Positions 38,008 through 50,170 of a DNA stretch of 64,000 nt are shown one piece after another (the first letter of the stretch is position 1; every line of letters begins with the position of its first letter). The notes beneath the pieces are model-generated. The model saw nothing but the letters and a program-made list of their open reading frames with translations. It made no database searches and had not been told where the DNA came from. The DNA is from Cryptomeria japonica (lineage: Eukaryota; Streptophyta; Pinopsida; Cupressales; Cupressaceae): positions 609,090,209 to 609,154,208 of the forward strand of contig NC_081413.1 of NCBI RefSeq assembly GCF_030272615.1, given 5' to 3'. The position numbers were made by a program, and so were the translations under genes.

Positions 38008-41000
38008 ATGGTTGAAACCCGCCTTCAAAAATCTAGGAGAATAGCTAAAGAAGCTCAAGAATCCGCAAACATGAGTTCTTATGAGTATGACAATGATCTA
38101 TTCTACAATCCCGAGCACACTACATTACCAGACATGAATGTTTATAGACACAATCCAAATGTGGAAAGCACAAACACTATACACAATGCTACACACAATG
38201 ACACAGTGGACAATTCTTCAATACTATCAGCAGACATACAAGAATCTATAATGGATCCTCAATTCAATAGATTGGTTGAAGAGATAATGAGGAGAGATCG
38301 TCAATACTTTCTAAACATGATGGCACAAAGTGGAGCCAAAATACCGCATGATTTTGACTTATCTCAACTTATGGAAAGTAGACCTTCACAACAAACTCAA
38401 CATAACATGGATCAAAGGAGACCAAATAGTGGAGGACCAAATAATATGATGCCGGAGTCACCATCAGTTTTGCTTCAAAAACCGGCAATCCCACATACAC
38501 AAGCTCAAACATATGATACTTACATTCAAAGACCATCATGGAGGCCTTATGCTCCAACACATGCTCAAGATATGGGTCAATCAAGACAAGTGGATACTCA
38601 AGGACATCCTCAAAATTTTGACACAAGGAGACCTCATGTCAAAATTGGGGGCAACACAATGGAAAATGAAAGGCCTATTGAATATGGTTTATATACACAA
38701 AACAGATATGGGGTCCCTCAACAAGAAGTTATGCCAAGTGCTCCATACATGTCGCAACAATACAGACCTCCATATGGACATGTCTACGATCAGTATCATC
38801 CATACATGCAACAAGTTCCTCCTCAAATGGGTGTTACAAACATTGGGTATGCTACAAGAAATCAATCTCCTCCCAAAAATAATTTGGAACAACAAATTAG
38901 AGATCTACAAAAGAAAGTGGAGGACATGAGTACATCCAAACCTACATACACTATGAGAGATATATGCCCTTATCCCTTTGATAAGAGCATTCCAATGCCT
39001 CCATTTCCTCCGCACTTTGTAACACCAAAATTTGACAAATATAGAGGGAGAGGAGACCCCAAGGCACATATAAGACAATTCTTCACAGCTTGCATTGAGG
39101 TAGCGGCAGAAGAAACATACTTGATGAGGTTGTTCCCACAGAGCTTAGGTGACCAAGCTATGGAATGGTTTTCTCAATTACCTCCCGGTATTAAGTCATG
39201 GGGCGACTTAGCAGAGGCATTCATTCAGCATTTCTCTTACAACATTGAAACAGATGTCTCAGTTACTACCTTGTGCAATACGAAACAAAAGGAAGGAGAA
39301 TCTTTCGCAACATTCTTACAGAGATGGAGAAACCTAGCTAGCAGATGCTCTTGCGAAATTCTGCAAAAACAAATGGTGGAGATGTTCACACAAAATGTTA
39401 ACAAGGCTATTGGCTATGATCTCAGAAAAGCTTGTTTGTCTACATTCAAGGATGTCATTGAAAAGGGCCTAGCAACAGAAAGAGTCTTAATTGAACAAGG
39501 AGTTATCAAACTATTCAAAGAAAACAAAGAGGACTTCAAAGGAAAGGACAAACCAAAATTTTGGAACAAGAACAAGAACACAGTTAATGATGGTGTTGTT
39601 GATGCCAACATAGTGAGACCCAAGGTCGTCTTTTCTGGATCAAGTTCTACCAACAATCAAGTGAACAATCAAACGACTGCTAAACCACGAAGGAAGTATA
39701 CTCCATTGGGAGAACCACTTGAATCAGTATTCAAAAAGCTTGTAGCAAACAAAGTGATCACGGTCCCAGATTTTCCTCCATATGAACCAAAGGTAAAACC
39801 GAATTGGTGGAATGATGATGAATTTTGCGAATTTCATAAGAGCAAGGGTCATAAGACAAGTAATTGCCATCGATTGAAAAACATTGTACAAGATCTCATT
39901 GACAGAGGAGATATTGAGATTGAGGGACATTCATCTAACCAAGAGCATGAGGTGTTTAAGGAACCATTCCCAAAACATGACAAGGGAAAAGGCAAAGTCA
40001 CAGATGATCAAGCCAATTACACTAGAGCATCTTACAATTATGATTCCACTATTAATCACATCTCAATGGACAATCATATTTCTACCATTACTATCAAAAA
40101 CAAAAATCCTGAGAATCCTTCTCAAAGACCCAAAATTGTCCTAAAAGGTGTGGGATCTTCGTCCGAATCTACCTCTGAATGTCATGTTACAACCCGTCGA
40201 GGTAAGATCACATTGCCAGGTGCCTCTACCAAGAATACCAATCTTTCATCTACCAAGCCTGAGTACGACCTTGTAGAGCAATTAGGGAAAACACCCACAC
40301 TCATCTCTATTCTTGAGCTCTTACGTATATCTCCTGCACATAAAGCTATCCTTGATAAAACCTTGAGAGATACTGCTGTCCCTACTGATCTGAACGTGGA
40401 CCAGTTTCAAGCCATGGTGGGATACTTATCTGTTCCACACTCCCTCACATTCACAGAAGCCGATGATGCCTCCATAAGTCAGCCTCATAATGCACCTTTA
40501 CACGTTGAAGCCTTCATACATAAACACCGAATAAAACGAGTCCTGATAGATGGAGGAGCAGGTCTTAATATTTGTACATTGAGCACCATCAGACAATTGG
40601 GATATTCTGTCAAAGCTGTGAATTCTACAAACCAAATCACTATTAAGGCTTATGATGATGAAGAGCGTTCGTCCAAGGGCACGGTCATCTTACCACTAAG
40701 AATAGGGCCAGTCACAAAGGACGTGGTTTGTCAAGTCCTGGATCTAGACCTCACGTATAACATATTGCTAGGACGTCTGTGGATTCATGAAATGAGGGCA
40801 GTCCCATCAACATACCACCAATGCATTAAGTTTCCTCATAATGGAGTCGAGGTAACGGTCAATGGTGATCCAAATCCATTCATATATTGCAATAACTTGA
40901 GATCACATACTGAGACTATCATTCCCAGCAATCGTGAGGCTACTCCTTCTTCAGCATATATTGATCCTGAGTCATTAAAGCCCTCGACATCCAAACAAGG

Positions 41001-44000
41001 TGAACTTAGAGCCAAGTTTCAAGACAAAGGCATGGGAGAATACACTCTGAATCAAACAATGTTCTTACGACAAGTCATGAACTCCCCCAAGGAATATGGG
41101 AGGCCACATCCTAATAAGCAAATCTCCATCATGCTACTCAAATGGGATCCTACCGTCTTTCAAAAATGGGGCGAACTAGAGGAAGAAAATTTATATAAAA
41201 TGCTATATAAGGACGCTGAAGAGGATACACATGATCAAATTATAATACCCTGTGAGAACTATGGCAAAGGTTTCAAAATTCTGCAAAGATTCGGGTATGA
41301 TGGAAAAAGTCCTCTTGGACTACGCAAAGAAGGTGTCATGGAGCCTTTACAACCTGAGCTAACTACAAGAAGGGAACGCTCCAAGGGGCTTGGTTTTCTA
41401 AATCCCAAGATTCAAAATAAAAGAACAAAACAGATATGGCGAGTCAAAGTGGCTGAAGTTCAACAAGAAGATGACTATTCTACAGATTCCAACGAATGGG
41501 AATGGGGTTCAGACAAATCCTCCAGCGACTATGAGCTCAACGAGACATTTAGAGAGCCAGAGGAACCTACAGAGGAGGAGGAATTTTACAAAAAATTCAG
41601 AGTTGGCCAAGAACCAACCCATAAGGATCCTGCACAAGCTTCGTTTCAAGGCCCTAGGTCAAGATCACATAGGATGAGGACACCTGTCCCTGAGGGTGCT
41701 ACTAGTGATGATAATTTGGACTCACTCATGATCGAAACTAATGAGGAGAGTGCCATTGACGACCTCGATGACTATCTGGACATACCTGAATATAACCACA
41801 TCTTCACTATTAGCCTTGCGGACTCTAAAAACACTAAAGACCTTCCCCTCGTTCACCCCCAACTCATTAACTGGGATCAGGATGGACCAGCACAGCTTGA
41901 TACATTTCAAAATGATGAGGCTATTGTCGATTATCTTGGCATTCGCGATGATCTTCCTCTTGGAGACCATAAAGCAGGATACGCCATAGAGCTTAATAAC
42001 ATGGCATACTTTGGTGAGGGTGTCGGGCCTTCTAGTCGCAAAAATGTGAAAATAAAAACAAAACAAGGGTCTTATGGCGAAAACCACACTGTGGCGCTAT
42101 CTGACTCTAAAAAAGTAAAAAGAAAGGACGTATCTGAGGGTGAAAACCTCTCTGAGGCACCCGAAGATGGAAGGCTTGACATTCTCCCAGCATCATACGA
42201 GGAAAAATCATCCATGTTGGTAGAGGAGACTATAAAGACAAACATTGGTACAGCAGAGGTTCCACACAACATATTTTTGGCTCAATCATTGACAGAGGCC
42301 GAGAAAGCAAGATTCATAAGCTTCTTTAAGGAACGACAAGTCAACTTTGCATGGTCTTATGCTGATATGCCTGGACTAGACCCCGATTTAGTAATGCATC
42401 ATTTAACAGTCAAACCGGGGGCAAAACCAGTAAAGCAGAAATTGAGGAAAATGCATCCACAAGTGGCATTATTAGTCAAGGCAGAGCTGGAGAAATTACT
42501 GGATGTCGGATTCATACGCCCAATTGATTATCCCGAATGGATTTCCAACTTAGTACCTGTTAGCAAACCAGATCGCAGCATCCGAATATGTACAGACTTC
42601 AGGGATATCAACAAGGCTTGTCCAAAGGACGATTTCCCATTACCAAACATTGATTTAATTGTTGATCTCACAGCAGGCCATGAGATGTTATCCTTAATGG
42701 ACGGATTTTCTGGATATAATCAAATCAGGATAGCACCCGAAGATCAACATAAAACATCATTTACTTGTCCATGGGGAACCTTCTGCTGGAATGTCATGCC
42801 CTTTGGGCTGAAAAATGCAGGTGCCACGTATCAACGAGCTATGACTACTATCTTCCATGATCTCATGCACATAATCGTGGAAGATTATGTTGACGATCTT
42901 TTGGTTAAATCAATAGACAGAAATACACACTTGGACATACTTTTAGTCGCTTTTGATCGGTTGGAAAAGTACAAGGTAAGATTAAATCCTAAGAAATGTG
43001 TCTTTGGAGTAACCTCCGGGAAGCTCCTAGGATTCATTGTGTCTAAAAGAGGAATAGAGGCTGATCCAGCAAAGGTCAAGGCTATTTTGGACATGCCGCC
43101 ACCCAAGAATATCAGTCAACTTCGATCTTTACAAGGGAGACTCCAATCCATACGAAGATTCATAGCACAACTTGCAGATAAGTGTAACTCTTTCCAGCAC
43201 CTGCTATACAAAAACATCAAGTTCAAATGGGATGAGAACTGTCAACAGGCTTTTCAGGCGCTCAAAGACTATCTTTTGAACCCGCCAGTTTTGATGCCAC
43301 CAATTCCAGATCAACCATTGCTACTTTACATATCAGCTACTCCAACAGCACTGGGGGCACTCCTAGCACAGCAAATACCTGACGGCAAGGAAAAAGCGGT
43401 CTACTATATCAGTCGCACATTGGTGGGATATGAGCTGAACTACACACCAATTGAGCGTGCATGTCTCGCTGTGGTCTTTGCTTCACAAAAATTACGACAT
43501 TATATGCTCACTCACAAGACTAAGTTGATTGCCAGAATTGATCCACTAAAATATCTTCTCAACAAAGCTACACTTACTGGGCGGCTAGCCAAGTGGGTAA
43601 TGATCTTGAGTGAATTCGACATTGAATACGTGGACAGAAAAGCTATAAAAGGACAAGCAATTGCAGATCAATTGGCAGATGCTCCCATGATAGATGATGT
43701 TCCTCTACAGTCAGAATTTCCAGATGAGTCCATTCTAACAATATCACCTGCAAAGCCATGGCAACTATACTTTTATGGCTCATACACACAGCACGGGGCA
43801 GGAGCGGGTATACTCTTTATAACTCCCCAAGGTGATTCTATACCAAAGTCATACCGCTTATCATTTCCTTGCACCAACAATATAGCGGAGTACGAGGCAT
43901 TAACAACTGGGTTAAGAATTGCAGTTCAGTGGAAGATCCAAGAGCTTCGTGTTTTTTGCGATTCTCAACTTGTCATCCGTCAAGCAATTGATGATTATCA

Positions 44001-45507
44001 AACAAAAGATGAAAAGCTAATGCCTTATAAACAACTGGTAGATGATCTGAAACAGCACTTTGCAAAGATAGAGTTTGAGCAGATACCAAGAGAACAGAAT
44101 CGCGCTGCTGATGCCATGGCTACGATTGCTTCGCTCATTGATCTACCGCAAAATGAGACTCGCTATGAGTTCCTGGTTGACAACCTGCTGATTCCGTCAT
44201 ATGAGATCACTCCTACTGAAATGATATGTGTTGTTGGTCCTGAATCCCAGTTATATGGTTCCATATTCACATACCTTCGCGACAATATCTTACCTCCCGA
44301 TCTATCGAATAACCAACGCCGCACTTTCATTCGCCAATCCTCCCGATACGTTATCCTAGCTGATATCCTATACCGACGAGGTCTAGATGGCACCCTTCTT
44401 AGATGTTTAGAGAGTGACGAAGCTCAGATTGCGTTACGAGAAGTGCACGAAGGGATATGTGGCCCGCATACTAGTGGTCCTACCTTGGCTAAGAAACTCA
44501 TCAGGACTTGATACTACTGGCCTACTATGGAAAAAGATGCATATCAGTTTGTCAAGAAGTGTAAGCAGTGTCAAATTCATGGAGACCTCATACATGCACC
44601 AGCACAGGAACTACAACCACTTGCATCTCCTTGGCCCTTTTGTCAGTGGGGACTCGATCTCATAGGCAAGATTCACCCTCCTTCTTCCAATGGACATAAA
44701 TTCATTATCACAGCCACAGAGTATTTCACAAAGTGGATTGAAGCCGTACCTCTCACACAAGTTACTGGAAAACAAATTGCTACTTTCATCCTGAACTACA
44801 TCATCTGCCGATACGGGATTCCTACTTCCATTATTACTGATAACGGGTGTCCCTTCAAGAATCAGGATGTTCGTGAACTCTGTGAGCGCTTCCATATCTC
44901 CCATCGTTTCTCCACACCATATTACCCCCAAGGTAATGGCCAAGCTGAGGCATCTAACAAAACAATTCTCAAAATCCTTAAAAAGACAGTCGACGATGCT
45001 GGCCGTAACTGGCATATCCAACTCAATCCTGCACTTTGGGCCTACCGCACAAGTGTCCGCACACCTACAGGAGCTACACCCTACTCACTTGTTTACGGCT
45101 CTGAAGCCATCTTGCCTATTGAGGTCGAGTTACCTTCTTTACGGGTCTCCTTGAGAAACATAATCAACGATGAAGACTACAGGGTCTCTCGCTTACAAGA
45201 ACTAGAACTGCTGGAGGAACGACGACACACTGCTTTTAATCATCTCAAGGCTTACCAACAACGAATGAGTCGCAGTTACAATCACAAGGTCAAGCCTCGC
45301 ACTTTTGAGGTAGGTGACTTAGTCCTCAGAGAGAACCCCAAGAATCAGCAAGACAGAGATAAGAAGGGCAAATTTGAACCCAACTGGCTTGGTCCTTACA
45401 TCATCACAGCAGCATATGGATCTGGGGCATATCAGCTCTCAACTACAGAAGGTGAACCCTTGGAGGATCCTATCAATAGCATGCACCTTCGCAGGTTCTA
45501 CACATAA
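38008..45507 (+). pseudogene. Tat-2 gag-pol polyprotein, one in-frame TGA
   Basis: One frame of 2500 codons from ATG 38008 to TAA 45507, interrupted only by TGA at 44509-44511. Domains: Gag core (residues about 312-455, YPFDKS to LQRWRNLASRC); CX2HX4HX4C cluster (about 607); aspartic protease with IDGGAG (about 845); G-patch-like segment (about 1085-1130); reverse transcriptase (about 1485-1685, YVDDL near 1627); RNase H (about 1765-1895); second RNase H (about 1915-2040); integrase H2C2 finger, DDE core (GLDLIG, TDNG, AEASNK) and C-terminal part. The TGA falls between the H and C pairs of the zinc finger, so integrase is lost unless read through. The first catalytic Asp of the second RNase H is Tyr (codon 43774); Tat-1 keeps Asp. 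Confidence 0.95.
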
Positions 45508-45598
45508 GCTCTTCGGAACATCCTAATTCAAAAATACAAAAAAATCAAAAAATTGCAAAAATACAAAAAAAAACTATAAAACAAAAAAATCGTTACTT

Positions 45599-45745
45599 GG
45601 TGAAAACCTGGCAAACAGGCGCCTTGTGACAACAAAAAAATTGAAAAATCGAAAAAAGTAAAGAGAAATAATTTCGTCCAATGGTGAAAACCACTTCGGT
45701 GGCGCCCTGGGCAAGTACCATGGTGAAAACTGGGTCACCAGCGCC
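45599..45745 (+). ncRNA. Three tandem bulged hairpins
   Basis: Copies at 45599-45623, 45683-45706 and 45722-45745 share one plan: GGTG, then AAAA, then a 4-bp stem with loop, then CGCC. GGUG pairs with CGCC as an outer stem with one G-U pair, AAAA is a one-sided bulge, and the inner stems are CCTG/CAGG, CCAC/GTGG and CTGG/CCAG with loops GCAAA, TTCG and GTCA. The inner stems differ in sequence yet all pair. They lie just after the integrase stop, in the 3' untranslated part of the genomic RNA. The function is unknown; packaging, RNA stability or 3'-end formation are possibilities. Confidence 0.65.
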
Positions 45746-47242
45746 ATGCGTAGAGACTTTGCTCCTCTCTCCTTCAGGATTCTCTTTCATCTTTCACTTT
45801 GCACACACTCACAACCTATTCGTTCACAATAAACTTACCCATTCCCATCATGGCTTGTTATTGATCTACCTAAGATTGGTTAGCCATTCATAATAAACCC
45901 CCCTTTTCATTCCCTTTCCATCCATAATAAATCGGCTCCTATCTGTGACTACGGCCAATTCCTACGTCTAGTAATGGGTGTGGAACTGAGAACATCACAT
46001 GTTTCAAGGAGTACAGTTTCTTCCAGTTTCCTTCAAGTCTATCCACGCACAATCCGCAATAAAGCAACATCTACATCGAAGATCCGCAATAAAGTTTCAT
46101 CTTCTCCGCAATAAAGTATCAGTTTCATGGATTCAGTCAGTTTCAAATGAGACACAGCAGCAACAATGGGCTTCAACAAAATCAAATCTTTCAACAGACT
46201 CAGACAACATATGGTTCAGTGCTATCTATCCTTTTTGTGAAAGTAAACATTGTGACCACAATCGAATAAGACTTATACAAGTGACAAGAGACACTAAACT
46301 TGAGGACTACAGTGGATGTTAGTGTCAAGTCTTGGTTTTCTTTTGATTTTATCTTTTTGGTGACATGTCTTTTAGCTTTTCCAGGATGTCTTTGACTAGA
46401 GATTCTATCTCCAGGATGTCTTTGACTAGAAAGGCGAGGATGGGGTATCGTCACCTATTTGCATTTGCTGTCTGTGGATTGTCTTTTAGTAATGCTATGA
46501 CTTGTCCAAGGATATGAGGACACTGTGAGTCTAGTATGAACTGGGGCATTCCTTGTTTGTGACTGTCTTATCTCCATGCAAACAGGTACAATGACTTTCT
46601 GGGCCGAACAAATGCCTCGATTGTCATAACCTATTTGCCATAATAAAGCTCAATGATGATAACGCACAAGAAGCTCTTTCACGTTCATATCTTCTGTCTT
46701 CCATCCCCCTTTCTTGATTGACTTCCATCGTCCTTCTCGAGTCCACGTAGCCCGCTATCACATGACCGAGTATAATGACACACCAAAAACATTTGCATTT
46801 CATATAGTTACACCTACATCACCACATATAAGGATTTCATACATACATATAGATATCACAATTGCATCACATCCTGCATACAACACATGTTAGCACATCT
46901 CACATTTTCATTATGTAAATAATCATTTGCATTATCATATTCATTTGCATTACATACATTCACATTTGCATCATGCATCTCATATACAACATAAAAGAAC
47001 AAAAATATATTGCATTGCATCATATAAGCATCCATATCATAAAACATGCATCACATAAGAACATCTCATCACATAGGTACACATGCATATAGCTGCCGCA
47101 AAAATGGATCATCTCTCATATATAATCAAAATGTGTCATGATACAATGATGTCAAAAGAATCATATGGCTACAAAAATCACCCGCAGGTGTCTACAATAT
47201 AACAATGGTACATATACTGATACAATGGGGAGCCCTCTAAGG
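45746..47242. other. Tat-2 spacer between convergent genes
   Basis: No gene is recognised. It contains a direct duplication of a 20-bp sequence starting ccaggatgtc (46381-46400 and 46411-46430). A CAT-rich, low-complexity tract lies at about 46790-47080, just past the end of the antisense gene. Sense gag-pol and the antisense gene converge here, so 3' ends of both transcripts probably lie in it. Confidence 0.6.
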
Positions 47243-49214
47243 CTATGATGAACTCCCTCCCTCGGAGCCGCCTGGCCTCGACGGAGTCTGAGCTGTAGAT
47301 GGTCTCGCCCCAGGATCCCCCTGTCTCTTTGGTGGTGGTGGAGGCCCCATGACCCCACCGCTGGATGCCTGTCTCCTGCGACTCCCTCCCGTAGCCGTCG
47401 TTGTGCGCGACGATCTATGGAAGCTCCTAGCCCGCTAATCTGCTGGCACGACTGCATAGTATAGATCCCTCCAGTAGGCGATCTCCTCTCCGGCTCACAA
47501 GACATATGCGTAGCCTGCCCCTGCATCCTCTGCTGCTCGCCTCCCTGCCCTCAGAGCTGTCTCGGCCTCTGTGTATCTCTGGATGGCCTGATCCCTCTCC
47601 CGCTCTGTGTCTCTGACCCTGATCCTGAGGTGATCTCTCTCCCGCACCAAATCCTCAATCTCATCTGCCTGGCCCTGACAGATCTCTCGTAGCCTCAACA
47701 CCTCATCCTCCTCAGAATCTCCGCTCTCAGCCTCTGCCTGTGGCTCCTCCCCTGTAGGTGCCTGTCCCTGTGCCTCTGCCTGCACCTGTCCCTGTGCCTG
47801 TCTAGGTACCTGTGGCTGTACCTGTCTCTGTCCCTCTGCCTGCACCTGTCTAGGACCCTGTGCTGCTGGCACCTGTAGGGGCAGTCCACCCCGACCCCTC
47901 ACCACCGGAGCTACTCTCTCCTATCCTCCCTCCCTCTGAGGTGCCACCCGCCTCTCTCCCACCACTCCCCTCCGCCTTCGCCGGCCCCTACCTCCATCCC
48001 CTCCACCATCATCATCATCTCCTCCACCCTCTCCCTCCAGTGGCTCTGTCGGATCTGTCAACCTGGGAAATGGATGCTCTGCCCAATACGCAGAGTACTC
48101 TGCGTCCATCCCTGCATCATCTACCTCTGGCCACATGTCCCAGGGCATCGACATCATCTCTGCTAGCTGTGTCACCGCCTGATCATAGGATAATAGCGGC
48201 CCAAATTGCACCTGATCTCTGACCGTACGGGCATACATGCCCGAGCCCCGTGGCATCCGCTGGATCCGCCCAAACTACCTGCACACCCTATTAACAAGCT
48301 GCCTCTCCAGAATATAGGGTGTCCGCCCCATCAGATACCTGCTCCTGAAAACATATGGTAGCTCCAATGCGTCGTCATCCCACTCCTCGCACCCCAGGTA
48401 CGGCCTCCAGATGACCATGTCTATGTCATCTATGACGCACCTCCAATGCTCCAATCTACCAATCCGAGGCTGGGAAGTAATCATGTCGTACAAGTGCACG
48501 AAGCTCCGTCCCTGTCCTCTGCTTCTGAAATGAATGGGCCGTGTGATGGGAAGGTGCTCATAAGCCCACACCTGCAAGAGAGTCACGCCGCAACCCAAAC
48601 CCACTGATCCGTGGTATACAAACTGATGTAGCTCATAATATAAATGTGCCAGGACACATGGCCCCCATGCATACCTAGTGTGCTCTGTCATCAGTGTCTC
48701 CAATGCCCCTCCCCAGCCCACTGCCAATCCTCGTGTGGCCCTGTCTGGACACAAATACCCACTGATGGCTCCCCCAATAACTGTCGGCAATGCTAAACCT
48801 GTGGCAGTCATGGTATCCCAGGCTACATGACCTGCTCGCATCTCCAACCCGGGATCCTAGAAGACCCGTCTCAATGCCTCCCTGTCACCGTCACGGTCAT
48901 AGGGAATCAACTCTCCATCAATAGGGATATGCAGAATCCTGTAGACATCCTCTAATGTAACTGTCATCTCACCCATCGGCAGGTGAAACGTGCACGTCTC
49001 CGAGTGCCATCTCTCAGCTAACGCAGTCAGCAACCCCATGTTTGCCCGAAACTCAGGCACAAATAGCACATGTGTCAGACCCATCTCCTCAATGGATATC
49101 CTGTCCTGGATCAACAACTCTGGTCGCAACCTCTGAGTCGACGGGAATCTCTCCCGTGACTCTAACATCGGCAAATACTCCTGCAGTCACACAATCAATT
49201 TTGTCAGTTATCGT

Positions 49215-49545
49215 GGCATTCACTGTTTATCACAAAATGCTACTTGCTACCTAAATGCATCTGGTTATCTCTCCTAGTGACACTCACTGTTCATCACAAA
49301 GTGTTGCTATCTACCCTAGTAGTGCTCCCTGTTCATCACAAAGTACTACGTGTGTGACATTCCCTGTTCATCACAAAGTGTCACTCACATTCGCACTCCC
49401 TGTTCATCACAAAGTGCTGCCTATCTTGGTGCTCCCTGTTCATCACAAAGTGCCTTGATCTATCCTACTCTTCCTAGAGGACCTGCTTGAGTGTATCCTC
49501 TCAACAGCTTATCCAATCGACAGCGTATGTTCATCACAGAACTGC
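49215..49545 (-). repeat. Intron repeat: ccctgttcatcacaaagt, about 7 copies
   Basis: Within the antisense intron, the plus strand shows copies near 49220, 49285, 49327, 49363, 49399, 49434 and 49526. The middle ones are 35-36 bp apart. The first and last are degenerate. It lies next to the splice acceptor of the PMD gene. Confidence 0.88.
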
Positions 49546-49599
49546 CGGTTTGACCTAAAAGACTAAAACCATGCATTTTGACATACAAACACACTTTTA

Positions 49600-49892
49600 A
49601 ATACACAAACGCGCTTTTAACACACAAACGCGCTTATAGACTGCACAAACGCGCTTCTGCGACACAGACGCGTTTTCTGAACACAAACGTACCTATGCCA
49701 TGCACAAACGCGACCAGGGAACACAGACGTCCCTACATGACATAAATGCTCCTACAAAGCACAGACGCTTCTACATTTCACAAACGCGTCCGCATTCAGC
49801 ACAAACGTGGTTCCAGGCACAGACGCGCCTGGACCCGACACAGACGCGCCTGCCCGACACAGACGCGCCTGGCACTGACACAGACGCGGTTG
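49600..49892 (-). repeat. CGCGTCTGTG cluster 3 (antisense intron)
   Basis: About 15 copies, partly degenerate, read as cacagacgcg or cacaaacgcg on the plus strand, hence as CGCGTCTGTG or CGCGTTTGTG on the minus strand. The motif therefore has the same orientation relative to PMD transcription as clusters 1 and 2 have relative to the sense transcript. Spacing is about 15-20 bp. It lies in the first intron, upstream of the other intron repeat. Confidence 0.88.
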
Positions 49893-50162
49893 CGCGTTTT
49901 TGCATATTTAAACTATCCTATTCCTAGCGCATTTATTGCTACTAAACATGCATTTATGACAAAACTCGAAATGCGTGAAAGTACGAGGAGGTTTTCGGGT
50001 ACTTACCGGCTCTCCTGCATCGGCTGGTCGCTGGAATCGGCGAACACGGTCAAATCTATGAACCAAAGCCATCGCTGCTGACTGCTGTTGCTCTTTTCTC
50101 GCTCTGCACTATGATCTTCTAAGGGTGTGGATGACAATGAGGATGTCTTTTGCCCGTGGCCT

Positions 50163-50170
50163 ATCTTATA
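50163..50170 (-). promoter_or_regulatory. TATA-like box for the antisense PMD gene
   Basis: The minus strand reads TATAAGAT about 90 bp before the PMD ATG (50072). A start about 30 bp downstream would give a short 5' leader of about 60 bases. No other TATA-like sequence is as well placed between the ATG and the LTR. Confidence 0.45.

Larger units (their letters stand above)
47243..50072 (-). pseudogene. Antisense plant-mobile-domain (PMD) gene with predicted intron
   Basis: Exon 1 is 50072-50007 (22 codons from ATG). A consensus donor GTAAGT follows (50006-50001), and an acceptor CTGCAG ends the intron at 49181. Exon 2 runs from 49180 to a TAG at 47245-47243, in phase. The protein (about 667 codons) matches the plant mobile/aminotransferase-like domain (PF10536 type): LLTALAERWHSETCTFHLP and GEMTVTLEDVYRIL early, GCGVTLLQVWAYEHLP in the middle, and FGRIQRMP after the stop at 48277. 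It ends in an acidic, Gly/Arg- and Gln/Pro-rich tail. Five in-frame stops break it: TAG at 48859, 48277, 47923 and 47437, TGA at 47497; no frameshift. PMD proteins of the MAIN family act in the nucleus in silencing. Tat elements are known to carry antisense PMD frames. Confidence 0.88.

Noticed and set aside
47161-47526. 121-residue minus-strand frame at the end of the PMD gene
   Set aside because: The original PMD frame continues past TGA 47497 with better protein-like composition to the TAG at 47245; this one is out of phase.
47860-48222. Pro/His-rich plus-strand frame opposite the PMD tail
   Set aside because: It is the shadow of the Glu/Asp/Gly/Arg-rich minus-strand PMD tail.
47495-48859. 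Interpreting the PMD stops as further introns
   Set aside because: The frame and domain similarity continue directly through the stops without loss of phase, and no good donor/acceptor pairs bracket them.
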